The position numbers and the translations under genes are program-made. This document shows, piece by piece, positions 1 through 6,899 of a stretch of DNA of 10,839 nucleotides. How positions within the stretch are numbered: the first letter of the stretch is position 1; each line of letters starts with the position of its first letter. Under the pieces are notes generated by a model that was not told the DNA's origin, did not search any database, and saw only the letters and a list, made by a program, of their open reading frames with translations. Where the stretch lies: assembly GCA_013044085.1 (NCBI GenBank), contig JABEVI010000031.1, positions 1-10,839 of the forward strand, in the 5' to 3' direction. Source of the stretch: Steroidobacteraceae bacterium (GTDB lineage: Bacteria > Pseudomonadota > Gammaproteobacteria > Steroidobacterales > Steroidobacteraceae).

Positions 1-1
1 C

Positions 2-526
2 GGCAAATACCGTCTCGGCGATCCCCTTGATCCCGAAACGACGCTCGGACCGGTGGTGCGCACGGCCGCGGCGGATGCAATCCGCGCGCAGCTGCGCGCA
101 GCCATCGCCTCCGGAGCCCGGCCGGTCATCGACGAGCGCGCGTTCCCGCACAGCAAACAGGGCACGCCGTATCTTGCCCCGCAGTTGCTGCTGGACGTCC
201 CGCCGGACTCCTCGGTGATGCGCGAGGAGATCTTCGGTCCCGTTGCCGGCATCGCGAAGGTCGGCTCCGACGACGAGGCCGTGGCGCGCATGAACGACAG
301 CGCGTTCGGGCTAACCGCGGCGATCTGGACCCGCGATGAGGATGCGGCGCTCGCGCTGGGAGGCCGGGTGCAAACCGGCACCTGGTTCATGAACCGTTGT
401 GATTATCTCGACCCGGCGCTGGCCTGGGTGGGTGTCAAGGACTCGGGACGTGGCTGCACGCTCTCGGCCGTTGGCTACGAGCATCTGACGCGGCCCAAAT
501 CATTTCACTTGCGGGTGTCGACGTGA
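2..526 (+). CDS. Aldehyde dehydrogenase, C-terminal part (5' end outside window)
   Basis: This is the last 174 residues of an NAD(P)-dependent aldehyde dehydrogenase. A full protein is about 480-500 residues, so roughly the first two thirds lie upstream. The reading frame is open from base 2. The family motif EEIFGPV is at fragment residues 75-81, preceded by a typical LGDPLDPETTLGPVV segment. The C-terminal oligomerisation region contains FMNRCDYLDP and GVKDSGRG. The catalytic cysteine and the NAD-binding core are not in view. The TGA stop overlaps the GTG start of the alcohol dehydrogenase that follows (GTGA), so the two are probably translationally coupled and act in sequence, alcohol to aldehyde to acid. 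The substrate is unknown. It differs clearly in sequence from the PhnY aldehyde dehydrogenase at 6900, so it is not a recent duplicate. Family assignment is sure; the role is inferred. Confidence 0.9.
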   Translation, partial: GKYRLGDPLDPETTLGPVVRTAAADAIRAQLRAAIASGARPVIDERAFPHSKQGTPYLAPQLLLDVPPDSSVMREEIFGPVAGIAKVGSDDEAVARMNDSAFGLTAAIWTRDEDAALALGGRVQTGTWFMNRCDYLDPALAWVGVKDSGRGCTLSAVGYEHLTRPKSFHLRVST

Positions 527-1689
527 ACACGATTCTGAAAGCGAATTGGAACTATCCAACCACGATCTGGGCCGGTCCCGGGCGCATCGCTGAACTGCCG
601 GCGGCATGCACTTCTCTCGGTATCGCGCGGCCGCTGCTGGTGACGGACGAAGGTCTGCGCGACGCGCCGATGGTCCGTGCGGCCCTGGCAAGGGTGCCGG
701 GCAGCGGCCTTTTCGCCGGTGTGCGCGGCAATCCGGTGGCCGCCAACATCGAGGCGGGGCTGGCCGCTTATCGTTCCGGCAAGCACGACGGAGTCATCGC
801 ATTCGGCGGCGGATCGGCGCTCGATGCCGGCAAGGTGATCGCCTTCATGTCGGGGCAGACGCGGCCGCTGTGGGATTTCGAGGACATCGGCGACTGGTGG
901 ACGCGCGCCGACCGGCGCGGCATCGCACCCGTCATCGCCGTGCCGACCACGGCCGGCACGGGCTCGGAGGTTGGCCGGGCCGGCGTGGTCATCAACGAAG
1001 CGACCCACCAGAAAAAAATCATCTTCCACCCGCAGATGATGCCCGGCATCGTCATCAGCGATCCGGAACTCACCGTCGGCCTGCCCGCCGCGATTACCGC
1101 GGCCACCGGCATCGATGCGTTCGTGCACTGCTTCGAGGCTTTCTGCGCGCCGGGATTTCACCCCCTGGCAGACGGCATCGCTCTCGAGGGCATGCGACTG
1201 ATCCAGGCTTACCTGCCACGGGCCTGCGACAATGGCGGCGACATCGAGGCGCGCTCGCGCATGCTGGCGGCGGCCAGCATGGGCGCCACGGCGTTCCAGA
1301 AAGGTCTCGGAGGTGTACATGCGATCGCTCATCCGGTCGGCGCGTATTTCAATACGCACCACGGGTTGACGAATGCAATACTGCTGCCCTACGTGATCGT
1401 CCACAACCGGCCGACAATCGAGACACAGCTTGCGGTCATCGCACGCACGCTCAACCTCGTCGGCGAACCCTACAGCGCCGTGCTCGAATGGGTGCTCGCG
1501 TTCCGCAAACGTCTGAACATACCGCACACCCTGGCGGAAATCGGCGTGCCCATTGCCGATTCCGACACCATCGGTCGCGAGGCTGCGCTTGACCCGTCCG
1601 CAGCCGGTAATCCGCTGCCCACTGATGCGGCCACCTACGCACGCCTGTTCCGCTCAGCCGTCAAAGGTGATCTGGCGCTGGCGGGATAA
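523..1689 (+). CDS. Iron-containing (group III) alcohol dehydrogenase
   Basis: This 388-residue protein is of normal length for the Fe-ADH family (FucO, butanol dehydrogenases), which interconverts alcohols and aldehydes with NAD(P). The nucleotide-binding motif GGGSALD is at residues 95-101, followed by PTTAGTGSE. The four expected metal ligands are present: D198 and H202 in TGIDAFVH, H266 in GGVHAIAHP, and H280 in NTHHG. Their spacing matches the FucO pattern, so the enzyme should be active. GTG 523 is chosen as the start because it overlaps the TGA of the aldehyde dehydrogenase and gives the usual short N-terminus before the first beta strand. The gene ends 8 bases from the stop of the convergent permease. 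Because it sits in an AEP degradation locus, a phosphonate-bearing alcohol such as 2-hydroxyethylphosphonate, or an amino alcohol, is a possible substrate. That is inference only. Confidence 0.93.
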   Translation: MNTILKANWNYPTTIWAGPGRIAELPAACTSLGIARPLLVTDEGLRDAPMVRAALARVPGSGLFAGVRGNPVAANIEAGLAAYRSGKHDGVIAFGGGSALDAGKVIAFMSGQTRPLWDFEDIGDWWTRADRRGIAPVIAVPTTAGTGSEVGRAGVVINEATHQKKIIFHPQMMPGIVISDPELTVGLPAAITAATGIDAFVHCFEAFCAPGFHPLADGIALEGMRLIQAYLPRACDNGGDIEARSRMLAAASMGATAFQKGLGGVHAIAHPVGAYFNTHHGLTNAILLPYVIVHNRPTIETQLAVIARTLNLVGEPYSAVLEWVLAFRKRLNIPHTLAEIGVPIADSDTIGREAALDPSAAGNPLPTDAATYARLFRSAVKGDLALAG

Positions 1690-1697
1690 GCGGCTCG

Positions 1698-3272
1698 CTA
1701 TCCGGGTTGATCCCGCGCCGATCCCAAATCGGCTTCCGCCGCGGCAATCTCGGCCTGCCGCACCGCAATCATCCGCCCGACGGGCGGACCCTGGAAGCGA
1801 TGTCTCTCGAAGGCAAACCAGACTATCGCCGTGACGATCAGAAACCCGATCGTGACGTTCAAGGCAAGTTCATTCGGTGGCTGAACCCCGACGATGAAAA
1901 TCAACGCCATGCCGGCGATCGACAGCACGGCGAACACCGAAAAGCCGGCCCGCCCGACGTTCCACGGACCCATGTGCCGCCATTTCGGGCCGCCATATGC
2001 GAACAGGCCGAGAGCGATCGGCACCGCGCAGGAAAAATACAAAAAAATCACCGTGCAGGAGACCACGACCGTGTAGACCGGCGTACCGCCCGCCTCCAAC
2101 CATTTCGCGCCCGAGACGAACGCGAGCGAAAGTATCGCGGCGGCCCAGATCGCCGCGCCCGGAGTACGATGTTGCGGGGAGACCCGGGCCAGGGCCCGGG
2201 ACGCGGGCAAGCCGCCGTCGCGGGCGAACGCGTAGATCATTCGCGACGCCGAGGTCACGGTCGCGAGCCCGCACAACAACTGCGCGACGAAGATCAGCGC
2301 GTACAGCAGATCGCGCGTGACGAGCGGAACGCGTTGATTCATGGCCCAGAAGAAAACGTTCCAACCTTGTTTCGCCGCCGCGTCCATATCCGGGATCATC
2401 AGCACGAACGCTGTCAGCAGGAAGTAGCCAAGCACGCCCGACCAGAGGATCGACGAAAGGATGGCCCGCGGGACGGCCACCGTCGCCTGCTTCGTCTCCT
2501 CCGCGGTGTGCGCCGACGCATCGTAACCGGTGATCGTATAGAACGGCAGCATGAACCCGAGCACGAATATCCAGCCTACGGAAGGTACCCGCGGCCACAC
2601 TTCGGCGCCGGCCGGACCCGAATAATTGGCGAATCTCCACAGCCGCGTCAGGTCGAAGTGCCGGGTGTGCGCCAGGCAGACGAACGCTAGCAGCACCGAT
2701 GTGCCGAAAATTAGGTAGCCGGAAAAGTCGGTCAGCTTAGCGGTCACCGAGATGCCGTAGGCATTGATCAGGGCCTGCACGACCGTGAGCACGGCGAGGA
2801 ACCCTATCAGGCTCGCCATCGAATCGGTCATGTGCAATGCCGGTCCAAAGGCGCCGATGAAAAAGCTGTAGGCGCCAACGTTGATCGAACCGAGAATGGT
2901 CACCAGCCCGAGCAAGTTGAACCAGGCGGTGAGCCAGCCGGTAAAGCGGTTGCCCAGGATCGAACCCCAGTGGTACAAGCCGCCAGCGGTCGGGAACGCC
3001 GAGGCGATCTGTGCCATTGCCAACCCAAAGAATCCCGAGATCAGCACGCCGAGCGGCCAGCCGAGGCCGACGGCGGCGCCACCGGCCCCCGAAGTGGCCT
3101 GCGCCAGCGAGTTAACGCCGCCCGACAGCACGCAGATGATCGAAAACGATATGGCGAAATTTGAAAAGCGGCTGAGGCGCCGGGACAACTCCTGTGCATA
3201 GCCGAGACGGTGCAGCACCTTGACGTCGTCATCCAGCGGCGTCTCAGGCGGGGATTTGCCGGTCGAATTCAT
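1698..3272 (-). CDS. APC-superfamily permease, amino acid/choline transporter (ACT) type
   Basis: This is a 524-residue inner-membrane permease with about 12 hydrophobic segments. After a short polar N-terminus it has the ACT-type opening LGYAQELSRRLSRFSNFAIS, the segment AFPTAGGLYHWGS, and the loop TGYDASAHTAEETK. These are hallmarks of the TC 2.A.3.4 group, which imports GABA, choline, amino acids and similar amines. Upstream in-frame ATGs exist, but ATG 3270-3272 is preferred: a GGAG Shine-Dalgarno lies 8 bases before it (3281-3284) and the family homology starts just after it. It ends at a TAG only 8 bases from the alcohol dehydrogenase stop, in convergent orientation. It diverges from a second permease. 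The likely cargo is a small amine or zwitterion; AEP is possible but unproven. Confidence 0.92.
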   Translation of the reverse strand: MNSTGKSPPETPLDDDVKVLHRLGYAQELSRRLSRFSNFAISFSIICVLSGGVNSLAQATSGAGGAAVGLGWPLGVLISGFFGLAMAQIASAFPTAGGLYHWGSILGNRFTGWLTAWFNLLGLVTILGSINVGAYSFFIGAFGPALHMTDSMASLIGFLAVLTVVQALINAYGISVTAKLTDFSGYLIFGTSVLLAFVCLAHTRHFDLTRLWRFANYSGPAGAEVWPRVPSVGWIFVLGFMLPFYTITGYDASAHTAEETKQATVAVPRAILSSILWSGVLGYFLLTAFVLMIPDMDAAAKQGWNVFFWAMNQRVPLVTRDLLYALIFVAQLLCGLATVTSASRMIYAFARDGGLPASRALARVSPQHRTPGAAIWAAAILSLAFVSGAKWLEAGGTPVYTVVVSCTVIFLYFSCAVPIALGLFAYGGPKWRHMGPWNVGRAGFSVFAVLSIAGMALIFIVGVQPPNELALNVTIGFLIVTAIVWFAFERHRFQGPPVGRMIAVRQAEIAAAEADLGSARDQPG

Positions 3273-3427
3273 CTGGTTGGCTCCATGAACCGCAGTCTGC
3301 CAGAGAAACTCCGACAACACTTCGCGACGTGCACATCGCTTCGAGGCCAAAAAGCTTGCTTCGTCAAAATAGGACGCGTAAAACTTCCCGACCGAATCTG
3401 CGCCGGAAATACGGAAGGCCACCCAGA
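3273..3427. promoter_or_regulatory. Divergent intergenic region between the two permease genes
   Basis: These 155 bases must hold the promoters of both permeases. On the minus strand, TTGACG (3362-3367, 5 of 6 to the -35 consensus) is followed 17 bases on by a poor -10 (3339-3344). On the plus strand, TTGCTT (3356-3361) and TAAAAC (3379-3384) are spaced 17 bases but match weakly. A TTGTCG half-site on the minus strand (complement at 3312-3317) equals half of the palindrome before the gntR gene. None of these is strong, so exact promoter positions are uncertain. Confidence 0.3.
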
Positions 3428-4855
3428 GTGAAAAGCACTTCGCCGCCTTCAAGCGGGCTGCATCACAGCTTGAAGCGGCGGCACATGTCTATGATTGCGC
3501 TCGGCGGCGTGATCGGCGCAGGGCTGTTCGTCGGCAGCGGTGTGGTCGTCAAGGCGGCGGGACCGGCGGCCATCCTCTCCTTCATGATCACGGGACTGCT
3601 GGTCGTGCTGGTGATGCGCATGCTCGGCGAAATGGCGGTCGCGCTGCCGGCGGTGGGCTCATTCTACGAGTACGCCCGGCTGGCCTTTAGCGACCGCCCG
3701 CGTTTCGGTGAACTCGCCGGCTTCGTCACCGGCTGGATGTATTGGTATTTCTGGGTCATCGTCGTGGCGCAAGAGGCGATCGCGGGCGCCGGTTTGGTGC
3801 GCTTCTGGCTGCCCACGGAACCGGTTTGGTTCATCAGTTTGGCGTTGCTGCTGTTGCTCACGGTGACGAATCTCTTCTCGGTCAAGTCCTATGGCGAGTT
3901 CGAGTTCTGGCTTGCGTCGATCAAGATCGCCGCGATCGTCGTCTTCTTGATCCTCGCGGGCATGTACGTCCTCGGCCTATGGCCGGGAGCGACTCCGGGC
4001 CTTGCCAACCTCACGGCGCACGACGGCTTCGCCCCCCACGGCATACTTCCCATAATCACTGGTGCGGTGACGGCCACGGGCTTCTACTTTGGAGCCGAAG
4101 TCGTTGCGATCGCCGCGGCAGAGGCCGCCGAGCCCGCGAAAGCGGTCGCCAAGGCGACGAACTCGGTCGTCACGCGCGTCCTGACCTTCTATGTCGGCTC
4201 GATCTTCCTGGTCGTGTGCCTCGTACCCTGGAATTCGCTGGGAATCAACACGCCCTACGTGAGCGCGGTGCGCGCGATGGGCATTCCCGCGGCCGCGCAG
4301 ATCATGAACGCGGTCGTTCTTACCGCGGTGCTGTCGGCGCTGAACTCCGGGCTGTACGCGTCCTCGCGAATGCTGTTCGCGCTGACCCGGCGCGGCGACG
4401 CTCCATCGGGCCTCGCCAAGCTCAGCCGCAACGGCGTGCCGATCCGCGCCATTCTCCTCGGCACGCTGTTCGGCTACGTCGCCGTGATCATGTCGTACGT
4501 CTCACCCGGCACGGTATTCGCCTTCCTAACCAACTCGTACGGAACCGTGGCGATATTTGTCTATCTGCTGATCGCGATATCGGAGCTGCGCCTGCGGGCG
4601 CGATTGGAAAGGGAGGATCCGGCGCGCCTCGGCATCCGCATGTGGGCGTATCCATATCTCACCTACCTGGCAATCGCCGGAATGATCGGCATCGTCGTCG
4701 CGATGGCATTCATCCCCGACCAACGAACGCCGCTCCTGTTCGGCGTCATCAGCCTGGGGCTTCTGCTGATCGGCTTCGGCGCGCGCCTGCACTTCGGCAC
4801 CAGGCCGGATATCGCGACATTTGCGATGGAGTCCCATCGGTACGAGGAGCTATAG
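3428..4855 (+). CDS. Amino-acid permease of the AroP/GabP type
   Basis: This is a 475-residue cytoplasmic-membrane permease with about 12 hydrophobic segments, of usual length for the amino acid transporter (AAT) family of the APC superfamily. The N-terminal signature SLKRRHMSMIALGGVIGAGL is followed by MRMLGEMAVALPAVGSFYEYA, and the mid-protein segment AAEPAKAVAKATNSVV ends in LVPWN, as in GABA permeases. An ATG at 3329 is in frame but would add 33 basic, non-homologous residues. GTG 3428 is preferred because GGAAGG (3413-3418) lies 9 bases before it and the family homology begins soon after. The gene lies directly upstream of the phosphonate operon in the same direction, 84 bases before the regulator start. 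GABA and beta-alanine are size and charge analogues of AEP, so it is a reasonable candidate AEP importer. That is inference; a true amino-acid substrate is equally possible. Confidence 0.9.
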   Translation: MKSTSPPSSGLHHSLKRRHMSMIALGGVIGAGLFVGSGVVVKAAGPAAILSFMITGLLVVLVMRMLGEMAVALPAVGSFYEYARLAFSDRPRFGELAGFVTGWMYWYFWVIVVAQEAIAGAGLVRFWLPTEPVWFISLALLLLLTVTNLFSVKSYGEFEFWLASIKIAAIVVFLILAGMYVLGLWPGATPGLANLTAHDGFAPHGILPIITGAVTATGFYFGAEVVAIAAAEAAEPAKAVAKATNSVVTRVLTFYVGSIFLVVCLVPWNSLGINTPYVSAVRAMGIPAAAQIMNAVVLTAVLSALNSGLYASSRMLFALTRRGDAPSGLAKLSRNGVPIRAILLGTLFGYVAVIMSYVSPGTVFAFLTNSYGTVAIFVYLLIAISELRLRARLEREDPARLGIRMWAYPYLTYLAIAGMIGIVVAMAFIPDQRTPLLFGVISLGLLLIGFGARLHFGTRPDIATFAMESHRYEEL

Positions 4856-4868
4856 CCCTTCTGAGCAA

Positions 4869-4911
4869 TATAAAACTATTTATTGTCGACAATCAGCAAT
4901 TGCGCTAAACT
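4869..4911 (+). promoter_or_regulatory. Candidate promoter of the gntR-phnA-phnY-phnW unit
   Basis: Two readings are possible. In the first, -35 TTGTCG (4883-4888) and -10 TAAACT (4906-4911) are separated by 17 bases, each matching 4 of 6 consensus positions, and the palindrome overlaps the -35. In the second, -10 TATAAA (4869-4874, 5 of 6) without a good -35 would start transcription near 4881, with the palindrome at the start site. Both place the operator where a bound protein would block RNA polymerase. I see no obvious Pho box. Confidence 0.4.
4882..4893. promoter_or_regulatory. Palindromic operator ATTGTCGACAAT, probable GntR-regulator site
   Basis: This is a perfect 12-base palindrome. 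Its TTGT...ACAA core fits the TNGT-(N)-ACNA pattern bound by FadR-subfamily GntR regulators. It lies 46 bases before the GTG of the gntR-type gene, inside the only distinctly AT-rich stretch of the cluster. The position suggests that the regulator binds its own promoter and so controls the whole phn unit. Confidence 0.65.
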
Positions 4912-4939
4912 CGGACTCACACCTCACCCGGGTACTGCC

Positions 4940-5629
4940 GTGGCACCGACCGCCGCTCCGACGAAACTCCAGCTCGTGCAGTCGAACTCGCTGCCGGCGC
5001 TCGTGCAGGTGGAAATAGAACAATTGATCCTCTGCGGAGAACTCGCGGCCGGCGAACGCATCAACGAGAGCGATTTGGCGATGCGGTTCGGAACCAGTCG
5101 CGGTCCCGTACGCGAGGCGCTTCGGGGCCTTGAAGAGTCCCGCCTCGTGCGCTCGGAGAAGAATCGCGGCGTCTTTGTGCGCGAGGTGTCCGTCGCCGAA
5201 GCGGATGAAATCTATGACGTCCGCGAAGCGCTCGATCAGTTGATCGGCCAACGCCTTGCGGAACGCGCCACGCCGCAACAGCTTTGCGAGCTCGATGCGA
5301 TCCTCGAGGAAATGGATCGCGCGACCGCGGTTCAAGACGTCAATTCCTACCATGCGCTGAATCTGCGGTTTCACGACATGCTCGTCGACTTCGCGGGGAA
5401 CGCCCGCCTGACCGAAAGCTACCGGCTGCTGACGAAGGGGCTGCTGCTGTTCCGCCTTCGCGGGCTACAGGACGGCGGCGGGTTCCCGGTTTCCAACACC
5501 GAGCACAAGGCCGTGATGGCCGCCATCGCCGCGCGCGATGGCGCCCGGGCCGGGCGCCTGTTGCGCCAGCATGCGGCAGCGAGTCGCGCCCGGATGCACA
5601 AGGCGGCGGCCTCCAGAACACGGAAATGA
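4940..5629 (+). CDS. GntR-family (FadR subfamily, FCD domain) transcriptional regulator of the phn genes
   Basis: This is a 229-residue DNA-binding regulator. The winged helix-turn-helix covers about residues 15-75, with SDLAMRFGTSRGPVREALRG as the helix-turn-helix core. The C-terminal FCD ligand domain has a metal/ligand set N141, H145 (NLRFH), H189 (EH) and H211 (QH); N in place of the more usual D at the first position is seen in this family. An in-frame TTG at 4883 would give 248 residues, but that codon lies inside the operator palindrome and has no Shine-Dalgarno. GTG 4940 fits a transcript starting near 4918 and the normal family length, although its own ribosome site (GGG at 4930-4932) is weak. 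The gene ends 25 bases before phnA. It is probably a repressor relieved by AEP or a pathway intermediate; that role is inferred from context. Confidence 0.88.
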   Translation: MAPTAAPTKLQLVQSNSLPALVQVEIEQLILCGELAAGERINESDLAMRFGTSRGPVREALRGLEESRLVRSEKNRGVFVREVSVAEADEIYDVREALDQLIGQRLAERATPQQLCELDAILEEMDRATAVQDVNSYHALNLRFHDMLVDFAGNARLTESYRLLTKGLLLFRLRGLQDGGGFPVSNTEHKAVMAAIAARDGARAGRLLRQHAAASRARMHKAAASRTRK

Positions 5630-5642
5630 TCCACGCTCACCC

Positions 5643-5646
5643 GGAG
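5643..5646 (+). promoter_or_regulatory. Shine-Dalgarno GGAG that fixes the TTG start of phnA
   Basis: GGAG lies 8 bases before TTG 5655. No ATG or GTG start is available in this frame between the end of gntR and ATG 5697, and ATG 5697 would remove the N-terminal strand carrying VNGRNYRW. The site therefore supports TTG as the true start. Confidence 0.6.
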
Positions 5647-5654
5647 TAGAGACC

Positions 5655-6890
5655 TTGCCGACCGACATCACTGTAAACGGCCGAAACTACCGTTGGATGG
5701 ACCGCCCGCTGGTCGTCGTCTGCGTCGATGGGTGCCAGTTCGAGTACATCACTGCCGCCGTCGCGGCCGGCGTCGCGCCGTTTCTCGGACGGTTGCTCGC
5801 CGGCGCCGGGGCCTGCTTCCTTGCCGACTGCGTGATGCCGAGTTTCACCAACCCCAACAATCTGTCGATCGTGACCGGTGTGCCGCCATCGGTGCACGGA
5901 ATTAGCGGCAACTATTTCCTCGACCCTGAGCGTCACGAAGAAGTGATGATGAATGATCCGCGCTATCTGCGGGCGGGAACGATTCTCGCGGCATTCGCCG
6001 ATGCCGGTGCAAAAGTCGCCGTAATCACTGCGAAGGACAAGCTGCGCAAGCTTCTTGGCCACCGGATGAAGGGCATTTGCTTCTCCTCGGAAAAGGCGGA
6101 CCAGGTCACGTTGGCCGAGAACGGCATCGAGAACGTGCTCGAGCGCGTCGGCATGCCCGTTCCTTCCGTGTACAGCGCCGCGCTCTCGGAATTCGTATTC
6201 GTCGCGGGCGTCAAACTGATGGGGCGCGAGCGTCCGGATCTGATGTACCTGTCCACGACCGACTATATCCAGCACAAAGCCGCCCCCGGCACGTCGGCGG
6301 CGAATGCTTTCTACGCAATGATGGACCGGAATCTTGCGCGATTCGGGGAACTCGGGGCCACGATTGTCCTCACCGCGGACCACGGCATGAATGCCAAACA
6401 CGGATTGGACGGCCGGCCGAACGTGATTTACCTGCAGGACCTGCTCGACGATTGGATCGGCAAAGACCAGGCCCGGGTGATCCTGCCGATCACCGACCCC
6501 TATGTCGTTCACCACGGCGCGCTCGGGTCCTTCGCGCTCGTATACCTGCACGGTCCCGACTCCCTGGGCGGAGTGGCCGGGCGGATCGCGGCGCTGCCCG
6601 GTATCGAAGCGGTGCTGCCGCGTGCCGAGGCCGCCGCGCGCTTCGAACTGCCGCCGGACCGTATCGGCGACCTCGTGGTCGTGTCACGGATGGACACGGT
6701 CATCGGCACCAGCCGTGCCCGGCACGACCTTTCCGGGCTCGACGTTCCACTACGCTCACACGGCGGTTTGTCGGAACAGAAGGTGCCGCTGCTCGTCAAT
6801 CGCGGGGTCGTCGAACAGCCCGCGACCCGCCGTTGGCGCAACTTCGACGCGTTCGACCTCGGCCTGAATCTCACGACCCGCTCTCCGTAG
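5655..6890 (+). CDS. phnA: Phosphonoacetate hydrolase
   Basis: This 411-residue enzyme of the alkaline phosphatase superfamily cleaves the C-P bond of phosphonoacetate to give acetate and phosphate. It uses two zinc ions and needs no phosphate starvation. The expected active-site residues are present: D25 in VVVCVDGCQ, the nucleophile T65 in PSFTNPNN, D203 and H207 in TTDYIQHK, D242 and H243 in TADHGMN, and H369 in RSHGGLSEQ. Length and spacing agree with characterised PhnA proteins. The frame stays open upstream to 5538 inside gntR, but the likely start is the TTG at 5655, with GGAG 8 bases before it. A rare TTG start may lower translation relative to phnY. The TAG stop overlaps the Shine-Dalgarno of phnY. 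This is the last step of the PhnW-PhnY-PhnA route. Confidence in function is high because all three enzymes are adjacent. Confidence 0.95.
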   Translation: MPTDITVNGRNYRWMDRPLVVVCVDGCQFEYITAAVAAGVAPFLGRLLAGAGACFLADCVMPSFTNPNNLSIVTGVPPSVHGISGNYFLDPERHEEVMMNDPRYLRAGTILAAFADAGAKVAVITAKDKLRKLLGHRMKGICFSSEKADQVTLAENGIENVLERVGMPVPSVYSAALSEFVFVAGVKLMGRERPDLMYLSTTDYIQHKAAPGTSAANAFYAMMDRNLARFGELGATIVLTADHGMNAKHGLDGRPNVIYLQDLLDDWIGKDQARVILPITDPYVVHHGALGSFALVYLHGPDSLGGVAGRIAALPGIEAVLPRAEAAARFELPPDRIGDLVVVSRMDTVIGTSRARHDLSGLDVPLRSHGGLSEQKVPLLVNRGVVEQPATRRWRNFDAFDLGLNLTTRSP

Positions 6891-6899
6891 GATTATCCG

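Noticed and set aside
505..1527. Long minus-strand frame of 340 codons
   Set aside because: It lies opposite the Fe-ADH, whose motifs and metal ligands are clear; the translation is Arg/His/Asp-rich with no family features, typical of antisense frames in GC-rich genes.
2183..2200. Inverted repeat CCCGGGCC-AG-GGCCCGGG
   Set aside because: It lies within the coding region of the ACT permease and encodes ordinary residues; such GC palindromes arise readily at this composition.
3742..4908. Plus-strand frame of 388 codons overlapping the GabP-like permease
   Set aside because: Arg-rich shadow frame within the permease gene; no hydrophobic segments or known motifs.
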